A stretch of 64,000 nt of DNA from Saturnia japonica (Eukaryota > Arthropoda > Insecta > Lepidoptera > Saturniidae), in assembly GCA_033032175.1 (NCBI GenBank), contig CM065308.1:19401590-19465589 (forward strand), read 5' to 3'. The notes beneath the pieces were generated by a model. The model did no database searches and was not told where the DNA came from. It saw nothing but the letters and a program-made list of their open reading frames with translations. Position numbers and translations under genes: made by a program. Shown here piece by piece: positions 1 to 10,961 of this stretch (position 1 is the stretch's first letter; every line of letters starts with the position of its first letter).

Positions 1-302
1 TATGATGAAATTGTAATATCAAAATAACACCTTTTTACTAAATTTACATGAAAGTATATAAGGTACTTGTAACAAAAAAGTAATTTTTTTGTCCGTTTGT
101 CTGTTTGTTCTGGGTAATCTCCGAAATAGTTGGACTGATTTTGACGGGATTTTCACTGGCAGATAGCTGATGTTATAAAGAGTAACTTACGCTACTTTTA
201 TTTTAGAAAATAATAATAATTAGGGTTCCGCGTAAATTAAATAAACTAAATTAGCAGTGTAACTTTTGGAGTCCATGCCAGCGGAGCCGCAGGCACAGCT
301 AG
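1..302 (+). mobile_element. Helitron-like family A copy, cut by window edge
   Basis: The conserved family A core is readable: a 'GGGTAATCTCCGAAA' box near 111, the 'GGGTTCCGCG' box near 223, and a 3' end at CAGGCACAGCTAG closing at 302 before a T. The GC hairpin just before the end is degraded. The 5' end lies off the window. It is non-autonomous, with no coding capacity. Confidence 0.75.
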
Positions 303-319
303 TAGGATATAAAATGCAA

Positions 320-415
320 ACAGAAATCTTTAAATCTGACTGGTAGTTCGACTGATTACCGTGCTTAAACTGATAGAAAAAACAATCTCTTCAGCTTATT
401 TATAAAAACAATACA
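320..415 (-). mobile_element. Helitron-like family B 5'-end fragment
   Basis: Read on the minus strand, it shows 'ATAAGCTGAAGAG' followed by the degraded 'GTAATC..CGAACTACCAGTC' stretch typical of the family B 5' end. Only the first ~90 bases survive. Confidence 0.5.
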
Positions 416-967
416 AATTATACTAAACTGTGTCAACCCTAGTGCTATGCGCTTATTAGGTGGTTATCGTAGTCCAGTCCGTGGGGTGTACAATCTGTTC
501 CTTATCTATGTTTGTGGCTTGTTTTACGATAAAACAACACTGCCGTCACATATGTTATGATGATAATGGTTCCCTTCCCTTAATACTCAAGAAGTTTTTT
601 TTATCATATAATATGTCTATTGTAAACACACTTCTAATAATAAACCATTAGGAACTAAACTTGATTTGTCGAGGACGAGGATCATTACTCATTACTCTTA
701 AAAAGTTAATACTGAATGTTAAAGACTGAAGGTTATAGCGATAAGGTCATTTGTATTAAAAATATCACCAGCTACTCGTAAAAATCCGCTATGCGAAAAT
801 GTTACTTTTCAAAGGAGTTAAAATCTTTTTGAAATGAACACATCTTTGGCACCGTTGTGATATGAAAATTGATGAAATAAAAAAGCGGCTCTAAAAAGAG
901 ACAAACACGCACCATACTCGTGATATAGCATGGTAAAAATTATAATTCTTTTACTTGTTCTTGTTTT
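416..967. other. Unassigned AT-rich DNA
   Basis: It holds only short ORFs (one of 63 codons at 460-651) with no recognisable domain. Nothing else is seen. Confidence 0.5.
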
Positions 968-1262
968 GGCGCCACAAAAAGCAATTGCCAGTGTCAATGT
1001 TTTAAGCCTTCGTAAATTTTCCAATATATAAAGTGGAGTTTTCAGTGTTAATGTTTTGTCTTCGTAAAATTTTCCAATATACCACGAAGTGGGGTCTTCT
1101 ACCAAGATGGTGGCTCCCTTGTCAGAACTATCTATGGAGTTTCTATAACATCTCAAAGAGCATATTGGATGCTTCATATTCAAAATCCACTTCAGTTATG
1201 CACAACAACCAAACGATATCACGTAAAATGGCAACAATTTTACATAATAAAGGGTCAAGAAA
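968..1262. repeat. Dispersed repeat, copy 1 (partner at 4,372-4,610)
   Basis: This segment and 4,372-4,610 share an ordered series of matches: 'CAATGTTTT..TCTTCG', 'AAGATGGTGGCTC', 'CTTGT.AGAAC', 'AATCCACTTCA.TTATGCA' and 'ATAATA.AG.GTCAA'. Inside this copy the first ~45 bases are duplicated in tandem (CAGTGT.AATGTTTT at about 990 and 1,046). The family is unknown to me. The 121- and 80-codon ORFs across it are probably incidental. Confidence 0.55.
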
Positions 1263-1331
1263 GCAAAGTTATTGAATTAAAAATTAAAATTCGATATTCA
1301 ATATTCTGCAAAAAAACTCCAAAATTATAAA

Positions 1332-1421
1332 TACTTCAATAAACTGAACCTAAAATCTTATTATATATACAAGAATTGCTTAGTTAATATAATAAGATTT
1401 TAGGTTCAGTTTATTTAAGTA
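1332..1421. repeat. Near-perfect hairpin, 35-bp arms and 20-nt loop
   Basis: Bases 1,332-1,366 pair with 1,387-1,421, with 34 of 35 positions complementary; the loop is 1,367-1,386. The arms contain 'AAACTGAACCTAAAATC' and its complement. It sits immediately before a family E copy and may be that element's terminal structure. It is also the size of a small-RNA precursor. Confidence 0.8.
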
Positions 1422-1422
1422 T

Positions 1423-1580
1423 ATATGTAATTGAATTCTCGGAAACGTACCCAACGATTTAGACGAAATTTTGTATTTAGATAATGTTTGACATTCCAAG
1501 TTTACTTAGATAGGATTTTCCTTGTTTTTAAGATACCGAGCAAAGCTCTGTCACCAGATATTAAATATAATATAATAAAT
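1423..1580 (+). mobile_element. Family E repeat copy
   Basis: It matches the reverse-oriented copy at 8,815-9,000 over 'ACGATTT.GA.GAAA.TTTG', 'CCAAGTTTAC.TAGATAGG' and 'ATACC.AGCAAAGCTC.GTC'. It is a non-coding dispersed repeat of the kind common in Lepidoptera; the superfamily is not certain. Confidence 0.6.
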
Positions 1581-1599
1581 AGGGCGAAGCCATGCTCGC

Positions 1600-2840
1600 A
1601 ACTCAGTATTGTTTTGTAACAAAAGCAACGGTTCCTAAACGACGTATTACGTTTATTATTATTTATTTAGAGCATTGAACTTTATTTAGCAATTGACAGC
1701 GAATTTCTTAGTACCGATGATGCCGTGAGCTTGTGTAAATACAGCCTATTATCTGCATCGTGTAGTGTTTGTGTTGTCAGGTTTAATAATACTTATATAA
1801 CCAGAATTTTAAATGTCTTACGCTTATTATAAAAAAAAAATATATATTTGGAATATATTGTTTCTAAACTTGCACATAATTAATATGTCTAACATTATAT
1901 TATGTTGGTAACATAAACATACAGTTAAAAGTATTAATACCAAGTTTTAATTAAATCGACCCGTTAAGGATTAAGTTTCAAATAATTAAATCCGTTCAAT
2001 AATACGATTATTTTAAATCTGAAACTTCAAAGCGTTAGGGCCAAACTGCAGGCAAACAAGTTTCTAACTTCTCTTATGCTTCTAAGGTACAAAAATATAT
2101 TTATATCTTGTATGATTCAAATTCAGACTGGTAAACTAACAAATAATATAATATTAAAAAAAGATTGAATCACAATGCTTATTAACTCGATCACTAAGGA
2201 TACAAAACTATTATTATTATTATAAGGTGGCAACCCACCGAATGTCACTTTAATCTAGCTAATAAAAAACTAGATTTTAATTAAAGATAAGAATAAAAAT
2301 TCCTTAGTGTCATTTTTTTATACATCGACTTTTGATTGTATACTTATAATGGTCAAGTTTTTCAATATATGTCGATTCATGGTTATCCGTAAATAGCTTT
2401 TTTTATTAATTTATAATTAAGAAACTTTCATCTTCAGGTACTGTCATAGGAAGTGTTTTATATACAAACATGTTTAAACATTAGGAAACGTGGACATTAA
2501 AATCTGTATTTGTCGCATTTCTAATTTATAACCTGGCAACACCTTTTAAGTACGTGAGTGACTATTAAATAAAAAATTTGGAGAGGAAAATTTAAGAATG
2601 TCGTGATTAGAATCAAGAGTCGAACAAAAAGTAGATCATTCAAAAAGTACAATTCTTTTGGTAAATCCAGAACCAAATATATCTCGATAAGAACACTTAG
2701 TAATTAAAAGCAATATTAAATAATATTGCTAAATATCTTTAAATAAAATGAACTTACATTAAAAGTACATATTACGAGAGACTAGTAAAACAACTTGTTT
2801 TACTATATAGTCTGATATTACAAATATTTGTGAGACTGAT
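1600..2840. other. Unassigned AT-rich DNA
   Basis: No ORF over 60 codons, no tRNA-like boxes and no recognised repeat, apart from short (ATT)n and poly(A/T) runs. Confidence 0.5.
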
Positions 2841-2844
2841 ATCA

Positions 2845-3060
2845 AAGAGCTTGCAATTTTGTTAAGCTCAAAGAGTTTGTTTGTTTGAACGTGCTAATAT
2901 CTAGAACTACCAATCAGATTTTAAAAATTGTTCTTGAATTGTATAGCCAATTTATTGAGGAAGGTTATAGGCTATATTACTTCAAGCTACGACTCTTAGG
3001 AGCAGAGCAGTGACCATAAACATCAAGCAATCTGGTAAGTTGTAGACGGCTACGGGAAAT
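2845..3060 (+). mobile_element. Helitron-like family B internal fragment
   Basis: It contains 'AGAGTTTGTTTGTTTGAACG', 'TTTATTGAGGAAGGTTATAG', 'AGCTACGACT..TAGGAGC' and 'AAGCAATCTGGTAA', in the same order as the copy at 32,300-32,610. The ends are not preserved. Confidence 0.6.
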
Positions 3061-3755
3061 GAGAACATCGATACGAATACGTTCGCGCGAATAAATTTAA
3101 CCTTAAATTAATTTTAATATTTTATTTTTGTTATATTTTATTTTATTTTTATTTAAATAAATTTTAATTTAAAAATTTGAAACCTACGCCTACTAGTTTA
3201 CTACTAGTACTACTACGAAAAGTCTTAATTAATAGTCCTCGCTCACTCCCTCGCTACATATGCATTTAAAGTAATAATAAAATAAAAACGAACATCTAAG
3301 CAGAAGTAGATTAAGTATTATAAATATAAAATATGCTTATCAGCTTAGCTGAAGCTTAGTTCAAGGTATCCTATACTCTATAGATCATTGATCTGATAGT
3401 TCGCCATTTTCCTCGTTTACTCGTCGTGTCTGACTCATATTTGTTTATTTTTACTTTCGTTGCAAAAGTCACTCGGTCCGCACTTCGAAGTCACAACTTA
3501 TTACAGATGGCTTCCATAGTTTATTGTTTCTAATAAATTATTACACCGAGATAAGCAGAAAACCAGGGAAATGTTATTAATGTTAAGGCTTATTTTTGCA
3601 ATTTTTCATTTACAGTACTATTGCGTAGAAGTTAATTCTAACTTGTTAAAAGACACCATTTATTTATTTTATATATTTATTTTACAGAAACACTAACAAC
3701 TAAATAAATATGATTTTTTCTAAGAGCTATTCATGGACAAATATAAATAATAGCT
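3061..3755. other. Unassigned AT-rich DNA
   Basis: Low-complexity TTTTATTTTATTT near 3,120 and no coding signal. Confidence 0.5.
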
Positions 3756-3756
3756 G

Positions 3757-3965
3757 TGCCCCACGGATTCACCCGTGTTAAAAGCATATTTTTAGGCAAT
3801 TTTTTATACTCGTGTAAAACTATCGACTTTTTTATGAGGAATAAATTAATTTTAGAAATTATAATATAGCTTAAGTGACTCGTTTATAATGTATCTTTAT
3901 ATTGGTGAAAGAATTTTTAATATCGGTCCAGTAATTTTTTAGTTTATCCATTACAAATAAAATAT
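3757..3965 (-). mobile_element. Helitron-like remnant
   Basis: The left edge 'TAGCTGTGCCCCACGG' is the reverse complement of the GC hairpin plus GGGCACAGCTA end of the Helitron-like families. It is followed by the common 'TCGGTCCAGTAATTTTT' stretch. No coding sequence. Confidence 0.55.
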
Positions 3966-4371
3966 CAATTTTTTTATTTTATAATATTGGTATAGATTAT
4001 CAAGCTAGACACATAGTCATTTAAAAGTCCTCACGGATTAGACACAAATTGATAAAAAAAGCAACAAATGACAAGCTGCCAAGGATCCTAATAATACACA
4101 AACAATGCATCACACTACGTTAGCTACTAAAATATCAAGTAGGTTACAACAGACAGACAAAAATAAAAAAATTGAGTGTGAGTTCACGCGCTGTAAAAGT
4201 GAAACTTCTCTATCTCTCTTTGTATATATTTCGAGTTCATTAAGAATAGACGAAGGATAGGAAAAGTATATATAAACGCATTCTATCTCATTTTCTCACA
4301 GCCTAAAACCTATATGTACATCTATAGCTATCTCTTTTTTACACATTTTCGTTTTATAAAATCCAATTCAC

Positions 4372-4610
4372 ACCGCAAAAGTACTTGCCAACGTCAATGT
4401 TTTCAATCTTTCGCAGTAGTAGGTATTTTATTCAATGTGGCGTCTAACAAGATGGTGGCTCTCTTGTAAGAACGACCTAGGGAGTTTTTCTAAGATCCCA
4501 GAATGCATGCTCTCAGTTTATACTTATAATCCACTTCACTTATGCATAAACACCAAACTATATTACACAAAACGCCACCGATATTACGTAATATAGAGTC
4601 AAAAACTTAA
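4372..4610. repeat. Dispersed repeat, copy 2 (partner at 968-1,262)
   Basis: Same orientation and order of matching blocks as 968-1,262, including 'AAGATGGTGGCTC' near 4,450 and 'TAATCCACTTCACTTATGCA' near 4,530. No coding capacity. Confidence 0.55.
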
Positions 4611-5021
4611 GCTTAATTAACTTTTTAATTAATTAAAAATAAAAACAACAACATGTCACTTCAAGATTCCGTCAAAAACTCCAATTTACAATGACCCAAA
4701 AGAAGTTTCACAAAAAAAAAAAACAAACACAAAAGACAAACAAAAATAACATATATTAACTACAGATAATAAATTAGTTATTAGATTATAGATACTAGCA
4801 ATATCTTAGGGTGAAAATTTTAGAAAGGTGATCGACTGATCTAATAAATATGACAAAGCCAATAGAAATCGATTTATATTTACCAACAAAAACAACGTCT
4901 CTTTTTTGCAGTCAATGACGTCGCCTCTTGAACTTATAAATCTCCACAAACAGTCAAATAAAATGTTCAGAGTATTATTAAAATGCTCCGAAATGAACCC
5001 CTCGAATTCTTTCATTGTATT

Positions 5022-5225
5022 TCCAGCTTCTACCCGCGATTTCATTCGCGTGGACCTCAGGATGGGTCTAGAGAGAAATTAAAAATATTTAATTTACCGG
5101 GATAAAAAGTATTCTATGTGTTTTAATTCACATTATACACTATCTGTCTGCCATATTTTGATTCAGTAACAAACATCCAAACACAAAATTTCACATTTAT
5201 AATATTATTATAGTAGGATATCGAA
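5022..5225 (-). mobile_element. Family D Helitron/SINE-like copy
   Basis: On the minus strand it starts 'AATATTATAAATGTGAAATT' and ends with a GC hairpin and 'GTCCACGCGAATGAAATCGC'. It has the same layout as 41,983-42,175. A 79-codon minus-strand ORF (4,806-5,045) overlaps its edge by chance. Confidence 0.6.
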
Positions 5226-5829
5226 GTATCCTGGGCTCGTCTATGTAGGTACCAGGATTTATTTACAAATGACTTAAATTACGTAATTATAAAAATATAA
5301 AACAATGTTTATTTAACAAATTAACCAAAAATAAAATACATGTTCATCAATAAACTAAATAATGATTTGTTTAAAACTGAAATACTTTTATGGCAGAATT
5401 CGAATTTAATTTACATATTTAAAAATACTAAATAGTAATAAATAGTTTCATTCAATAGATTTATCACGTCAGAATTAAAAAATCTGATTACATTGCAAAT
5501 AAAGTACCAATTTGTCATAGTTAAACACAACACAATCGAATACTAGATTGCTTGTGTATAAAAACATCAATACATACACGTGTACAATTAATAATAACAT
5601 TTATAAATGTACTAAAAAAAACTTTTACAAATTAAAATCTATAAATAAATCCAACGACCATCGTTATGTAGGGTGACATTAAATTAATTTTTTACCACTA
5701 CTTCCTACGTGTTATTACTTACATTATGTTTATTATGAATAACTTTAATGTGGATGTCGCTTTATACTTGATTTAAAAAAAATTGAAATAGTAATTTTAG
5801 AAAAAAGAGCCTTGTTAACCTATGTCAGC
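5226..5829. other. Unassigned AT-rich DNA
   Basis: AT-rich, with no recognised repeat or ORF. Confidence 0.5.
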
Positions 5830-6100
5830 CTATGTTAGCTGAGCATAGCTCTGTCCAAAATTGCTCCACTTTACTTGATTCTTGGTCTTTCGCACTCAGT
5901 CATTTTTAGTTATTCTCTGCCGATCATCACTCCATCTGTCTCCATCCTACACTACGTTTCCCTAAACCTGATCTCCACTTGACTACCCATCCACCTTCAC
6001 GGTTACCAATTCTTAGTCATAAATGATCGGCCCTTTGCAACTTCAGCTTTCTACTATGTCGGATTACTTATCCTTTCATACTTCAAACTTTGTAGAATGG
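5830..6100 (-). pseudogene. LINE ORF2 C-terminal relic
   Basis: Translated on the minus strand with frame changes, this gives a scrambled version of the RT-downstream tail common in insect LINEs: a basic stretch, a 'RWMG.QVE' block, a 'METDGVMIGRE' block and a 'DRAML' block. Stops and frameshifts are frequent, so it is an old non-functional scrap. The clade cannot be fixed. Confidence 0.35.
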
Positions 6101-6609
6101 GCTATGAGAATATCTGGCGGAACTTCGCAAATGCTTTGCAAAAATATGTAAAAACCCCCTAATTCCCTGTGCTAATTTTTTTTTGTACCAGTAAATACCT
6201 CTGTAAATTATGCCCATAAATCCTTTAAATAACTTTTATCTTGTCTGAGTCATTCCAAGATTCACGTGACCGATATTTTATACTTATGAATATTTGATTG
6301 AACTGCATTTAAATTCATAGAGAAATATTTGACAACTACTATGTTATATTCGAAGGTTATATCTGAAATCTATTTTTTTTGAAGATGAAGAAACAATTAA
6401 ATGCCATAATAATTATAACATGCCATTATATAATATTTATATAATATAATCACAAGCTCTTATGATAAAATGATAAATCAGCATTCTGGAAATAAATCTT
6501 TACACTCGATCAGAAAAAAAAAACAAACATTCACCTGTGCAAACCACAATCTTGTGTTCTGTTTTAGCACATTTAGTCTACACTCTTTTTACTTTAATTC
6601 ATCTTGTTA
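6101..6609. other. Unassigned AT-rich DNA
   Basis: Short poly(A) runs only; nothing recognised. Confidence 0.5.
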
Positions 6610-6740
6610 AAGGGTTTTTAAGGTAACACGGCAAAGAACCTGATGGTAAGAGAGTCCTTCTGACAAGTTTATTACCATGCGCATGGTGTCACGATTCGGG
6701 TAGATTCTTACCACCCCTCTTGATTATTAGATATGCTGAC
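6610..6740 (+). repeat. Dispersed repeat relic (partner at 39,190-39,290)
   Basis: Shares 'TATTACCATGCGCATG.TGTC' and 'TCGGGTA.AT.CTTACCAC' with 39,215-39,270. It is a degraded piece of a common retroelement. Confidence 0.4.
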
Positions 6741-7112
6741 AGACCAGCTGATAATGGGACTCGACAAACATAAGCGTGAAACTATGACGGGCGGGTGCTA
6801 CATAGGTTCAGGATAATCTCAATAATTTATTGCGATATAGTTACCCTACGGGACAGTTGAACAAGAACGAATTGATCTAATGATGACAAACTTTCCGTGT
6901 GTGAGTGTGGACAATAGGTGCCAAAGATTGATTTCGTTTGTGTGTGTTTGAATCCTTGTACACGTTGATCAATTGTTTTTAATTGATGTCTGAATGATTT
7001 GGATACGGCATTTCAAATTTTGATTATTTTTTACTAACGTAAACAAACACGACTGACGGGAAAATTAAAATCATAATCATGTTTGAATCAGTAAACTACT
7101 GTGCTTCTCAAT

Positions 7113-7450
7113 ATTATAAATGTGAAAGTTTGTATGTTTGAATAGTTATTACTTAATCACGCAAAAACTGTTAAACGGGTTTGGAGACGCGGATATCTTA
7201 TACTATGTATATAGCGGTCTTTCTCATTCTCTCTACGTTATAACTTTCTTCTCTCTCATGTAACGAAATGTGCATAAACGTGACGGGTCCTTGTAATTCC
7301 ACTTTCAATACTCGTCCAGTTATCAAATCGCCGCCTAAGAGGGTACATTTGAAAATCAATCTATATCGCTCAGTTATAATGTAACTTTTTATCTGTGAAA
7401 GAATTTATTGAATCGGATCAGTAGTTCCAGTTATTACCTCCTACAAACAA
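7113..7450 (+). mobile_element. Family D copy joined to a second Helitron-like fragment
   Basis: It starts 'ATATTATAAATGTGAAAGTT' and runs through 'ATCACGCAAAAACTGTTAAACGGG', written here only as the family D block. At about 7,195 it changes to an unrelated 'GTGAAAGAATTTATTGAATC' block of the type seen near 3,900. The switch suggests one element inserted into or recombined with another. Confidence 0.5.
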
Positions 7451-7719
7451 ATTCGACCTATCGATTAAACTTCATCATAATAGCAGTGTATATAAGGTTG
7501 CATATTCTCTGTATAGCAGTGTACACGGTGAAGCAAATTGATCATAATTATTCGGTCAACAAAACGTTAACGGGCGTCATTTGTTCACATTTTATTGTGT
7601 CGCAGCCGTCACGTCACGGTCTTTATGTCATTGCTAAACCAGTATGTCAATGAGAAAAGACGTTTGAATGATCGAAAACAAGAATTCTCTAATGCCCGGA
7701 ATACACGAGGTTAGTTATT

Positions 7720-7935
7720 TAAGCTAGTAAGCTCCAGATATGGAATAAGCTGCCTGCTGATATGTTTCTTTTGAAATGCAATTAGGGGTCCTTCAAAAGA
7801 TAAGTGAACATGTTTTTAAAGGGTTCGGTAACGCGCATTCGATACTTCCGATATTGCAAGCGTCCATAGGCTACGGTACCCGCTTACCATCAGGCGGACT
7901 GCACGCTTATTTGCCACCGTCGCTATATAGACATA
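7720..7935 (+). pseudogene. LINE ORF2 terminus and 3' end relic
   Basis: The frame at 7,735-7,775 reads LQIWNKLPAD, the '.LWN.LP' block found near the end of jockey/CR1-type LINE ORF2. After stops comes the non-coding 'CGCTTACCATCAGGCGGAC' stretch shared with 9,560 and 50,470 in reverse. The ORF is broken. Confidence 0.5.
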
Positions 7936-7945
7936 AATATGAGAA

Positions 7946-8065
7946 AGAGGTGGAGTTTGGTAGAAACGACGTTCGGGGTAGTCGTTGTCACCGGTAATTT
8001 AGGTGAGATTTAACGGGTGCCAAGTTCCATAGCTGTTATTTTAATTGTAGCTGTAGGAATGAACG
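7946..8065. repeat. Dispersed repeat (partner at 50,176-50,305)
   Basis: Shares 'AGTTTGG.AGAAACGA', 'GTAGTCGTT', 'TAACGGGT.C..GTTCCAT' and 'TAGCTGTAGGAATG' with 50,176-50,305 in the same orientation. Unknown family. Confidence 0.5.
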
Positions 8066-8129
8066 TTCTTCTAATAATTTACAAAACAATATATTACATC
8101 CTTTCATACTGGATTTTTTTTAATTCCAT

Positions 8130-8400
8130 CCACACCTCTTCGATGTCCAACGTTCTACAACAGTACGTTACTTAAGGCACTTTCTGCCTTTCACAACCAC
8201 TCTCTGGAACCAGCTGTCGCCTTAGGTCTTTCCGTGTCGTTATGGTCTGGTGACCTTCAAGAAGAGATCTTATTCTTCCCTGAAAGGCCGGCAACGCATC
8301 TGCGAGCCTTCTGGTGTTGCGGATGTTTGTGGGCGGTGGTGATCACTTTCCATCAGGTGCGCCACCTGCCCGTATGCCCCCTTTTCATCATAAAAAAATC
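8130..8400 (+). pseudogene. LINE ORF2 terminus and 3' UTR relic
   Basis: 8,185-8,225 reads LPFTTTLWNQLSP, the conserved 'F.p...LWN.LP' block at the end of many LINE ORF2 proteins. Downstream is the non-coding 'AAAGGCCGGCAACGC' and 'ATCAGGTGCGCCACCTGCCC' stretch, very common at 3' ends of lepidopteran retroelements, then a short A-rich end at 8,390. It is 5'-truncated, as is usual after incomplete target-primed reverse transcription. Confidence 0.6.
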
Positions 8401-8672
8401 TAACTTGGCAAGTTTTAATATAATTGTCAAACCTAGCACCTGTTTGAAATATTCCGCTTTATGAGTTAAACTTAAGTCAATTTTTTTTTATCATGACACA
8501 GACGTGATATAAATAAATATTTCAGTTTAAAATCATTAATATGCAGATAATTCGTCATATAGGCGCCGATTGGCGGATAGACAACTTGTTGTTGGGTATG
8601 GAGGAAACAAGTCGATAAAAATCTCACGAAATAAAAAACTTTTATAGTAGTGTTGTGTAGTTTTATTATATG

Positions 8673-8812
8673 AAGCGGTAATGGCTCGGTGGTAATCGCA
8701 TGGATCGACTTAAGTTCCAATTCTAAAATGTGTCTAAATTATCGTAAATTTCATTATGACTGTCTCGGTAGCTACCACTCTGAAGTTGAAAATCTGTCAA
8801 GCATCTATCACC
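8673..8812 (+). mobile_element. SINE S2, short copy
   Basis: The tRNA-like head 'TAATGGCTCGGTGGTAAT' has a degenerate B box ('AAGTTCCAATTC') after about 30 bases. The body includes 'GGTAGCTACCACTCTGAAGT' and 'GAAAATCTGTC', matching the reverse of 13,805-13,840. The middle is deleted. Confidence 0.6.
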
Positions 8813-8814
8813 TA

Positions 8815-9000
8815 TAATAATGAATATCTGGGCGACCGAGCTATGCTAGGTGTCTTATAAACAAAAAAGAAAAACACCTATCTAGGTAAACTTGGAATTT
8901 AAAACATTATCTAAATGCAAAGTTTCATCGAAATCGTTGGAGCAGTTTCTGAGAAACCAATTATATATATATATATATATAAGAATTACTAACTTAATAT
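8815..9000 (-). mobile_element. Family E repeat copy with (AT)n run
   Basis: Reverse-oriented partner of 1,423-1,580. It starts at 'ATATCTGGGCGACCGAGC' and ends in an (AT)n run at 8,965-8,983. Confidence 0.6.
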
Positions 9001-9399
9001 ATATCCTATAATAATAATAATAATTTATTTGTTATAAATGCAGGTTAAATGTATGTTTGGTATATATTTATAGAGTTACATTTACAATTACCCGTATACA
9101 TTTAGTCACGTTGCGACATAAAAATATTACATTACATTAAACTAATTTTCACAAACTATACATATATATGTACTATATTACATTTATTATCCTTTAACAT
9201 ATTATACCTACTTAGAAGAGATATGTATACAATTTTCTGCCTTATTATTATTGAAGTCCTATATAGAATAAAATGATTTTTCTGTTAGCCACTGGCAAAC
9301 CTTTTTCCTGGAAATCCCCTAATATAGTAAGGGACGGCATTATATATCCATCCGCACATAGCATAACAGTTCCTATAGTACAGTGCTGTTTTTGGTGCT
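9001..9399. other. Unassigned AT-rich DNA
   Basis: It begins with (ATA)n at about 9,010. It may be the reverse of a LINE 3' UTR but I cannot confirm that. Confidence 0.4.
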
Positions 9400-9530
9400 C
9401 TAGGCAAAACAGATTCCGGCAGTTGCACTTGAGAGCTAATTCGCCTCTGGGCTTAGCGTGTTACCACTTAAGGCACACGGTAAAAACAAAAAGCAAAACG
9501 CTGAAAATCGTATACAGATGAATCAGAGTT
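9400..9530 (+). repeat. Retroelement body fragment (partner in 53,745-53,860)
   Basis: Shares 'TTAGCGTGTTACC.CTT' and 'CAGTT.C.CTTGAG'-type blocks with the S2 body at 53,780-53,850. It carries no head and no ORF of its own. Confidence 0.4.
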
Positions 9531-9532
9531 CT

Positions 9533-9790
9533 TTTGAAGGCATAAGGAGGCAAACAAGCTAACGGCCCGCCTGATGGTAAGCGGTTGCCTTCGCCTAAGG
9601 ACGCTTGTAATACCATAGGTATCACAAGCGCGTTACCGACCTTGAACCCCATCTATGTCAAAAAACTCTGGAATCCTTACTCACCGCAGGAACACAACAC
9701 TTGGTTATTTGACTGCGATCTTCTGTAGGGTGAAGGTATCCCACCAGTCGGACTGTCCCAATGGAGAGAAATCTCCAAAGACACTAATCT
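9533..9790 (+). repeat. Retroelement 3' fragment (partners 50,445-50,600; 36,925-37,050 reverse)
   Basis: Contains 'GGCAAACAAGCTAACGGCC', 'CTGATGGTAAGCGG', 'ACGCTTGTAATACCATAGG' and 'GGAGAGAAATCTCC', in the same order as 50,445-50,600. It is typical of the 3' region of an abundant lepidopteran LINE/SINE. Overlapping ORFs in three frames are not genes. Confidence 0.55.
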
Positions 9791-9889
9791 GTGCCCCTAC
9801 CTTCCCCAAGAATAAAAACACGACATTGCAATGTCAAGATGCGCAAAAAACGCCAAATTTTGACTTAGTAATCTCTTCTCTTCGGAACA

Positions 9890-9990
9890 CAGTCGCGGCT
9901 GAGTGCCTTAAGCGCTCGTCCTCAAGTCCGGTGAATCTGTAAAAGCCGTCTGAGGTTCGAGTTCTCTTGGGCACTTATAGCTAACAGTGT
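9890..9990 (+). repeat. SINE S2-type body fragment
   Basis: 'TTAAGCGCTCG.CC.CAA..CCGGT' and 'CTGTAAAAGCC.TC' match 51,340-51,385 within an S2 copy. Only about 100 bases are left. Confidence 0.45.
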
Positions 9991-10109
9991 AGTTATTAAA
10001 AAAAAGGAACACTGTCCAGCTATCGATAATTTATTGATAGATTTAATACGACGTTAGAAGACAATTAGAGGACGATGGGTATGAATGTAAAACAACGATT
10101 GCTCGTTAA

Positions 10110-10310
10110 TCTATACTAATATTATAAAGCTGAAGAGTTTGTTTGTTTGGTTGAACGCGCTAATCTCAGGAAGTACTGGTTCGAATGGAAAAAATATTCA
10201 AGTGCTAGATAGCCCATTTATCAAGGAAGGCTATATGCTATATAGCATTACGCTACGACCAATAGGAGCGGAGCATCAATGAAAAATGTTGAAAAATCAA
10301 AGTTTCAATT
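10110..10310 (+). mobile_element. Helitron-like family B copy, 5' part
   Basis: It starts exactly at TCTATACTAATATTATAAAG after an A, as expected for Helitron 5' ends. It then shows 'GAGTTTGTTTGTTTGGTTGA', 'GAAGGCTATATGC' and 'ACCAATAGGAGCGGAGCA'. It is the best preserved 5' end of family B here. Confidence 0.7.
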
Positions 10311-10700
10311 GCGTGCACTGCGTAAATGGTTAAAGTTACGTAACAATCTTATATGATGGAATTGTTTGTCTTAAAAAGTTCTAAAAAGAAGTTCACGGTA
10401 GCATATGTCTATCTTTAAGGTTTACTCAATATAACTCTTTTTATGGTAATAAAATTTGTTCTAAACTAATGCAATATTTGTGAAGATGTTTTAATAAACA
10501 TTGTATTAATCCTTATCAAAATAAATACGTTATTCATCACAAGTAATTCATTTTTAACAAAGTTACCCTTTACATTAATTGATTAAAATGAATATCTTAG
10601 GAGATATCACAGTTTTAAAATAACTCCGCAGCAAAATAATGATCAAGAACCGTGCGCGCATTTTTACGCGTTTTACAGTGCCTACGAGGCTACGACCCAC
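10311..10700. mobile_element. Helitron-like body fragment (partner at 18,960-19,215)
   Basis: 'GTTAAAGTTACGTAACAA', 'GCATATGTCTATC' and 'GAATATCTTAGGAGATATCAC' parallel blocks at 18,970-19,215. It probably belongs to the same compound insertion as the family B 5' end, but the 3' terminus is not recognisable. Confidence 0.45.
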
Positions 10701-10768
10701 TCTGTCTAATCTTTTCTCTCTCTGTTATGTGAAACAGACGAAATTGCGCGTGTCAGCCAATTTATTAA

Positions 10769-10930
10769 TCTTACTAATATAATAAATGTGAAAGTGTGTA
10801 TGTTTGGATACTTGGATGTTTGGATATTTGTTACTCAATCACTCAAAAATAACTGAACGGATTTGGATGAAATTTATCACACAGATAATCTATAAACCTG
10901 GATAACCAAGGATACATTTTGTTCTGGTTA
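10769..10930 (+). mobile_element. Family D copy
   Basis: It starts 'CTTACTAATATAATAAATGTG', shortened here to the family D opening block, then 'AACTGAACGGATTTGGATGA' and 'CACACAGATAATCTATAAAC'. The GC-rich end is missing. Confidence 0.6.
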
Positions 10931-10961
10931 ATGTTATAGTTTGACCACTGTTATCAATGCA

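Noticed and set aside
818..1183. 121-codon minus-strand ORF
   Set aside because: No domain, and it overlaps a dispersed repeat with an internal duplication. The partner copy at 4,372-4,610 does not keep the frame.
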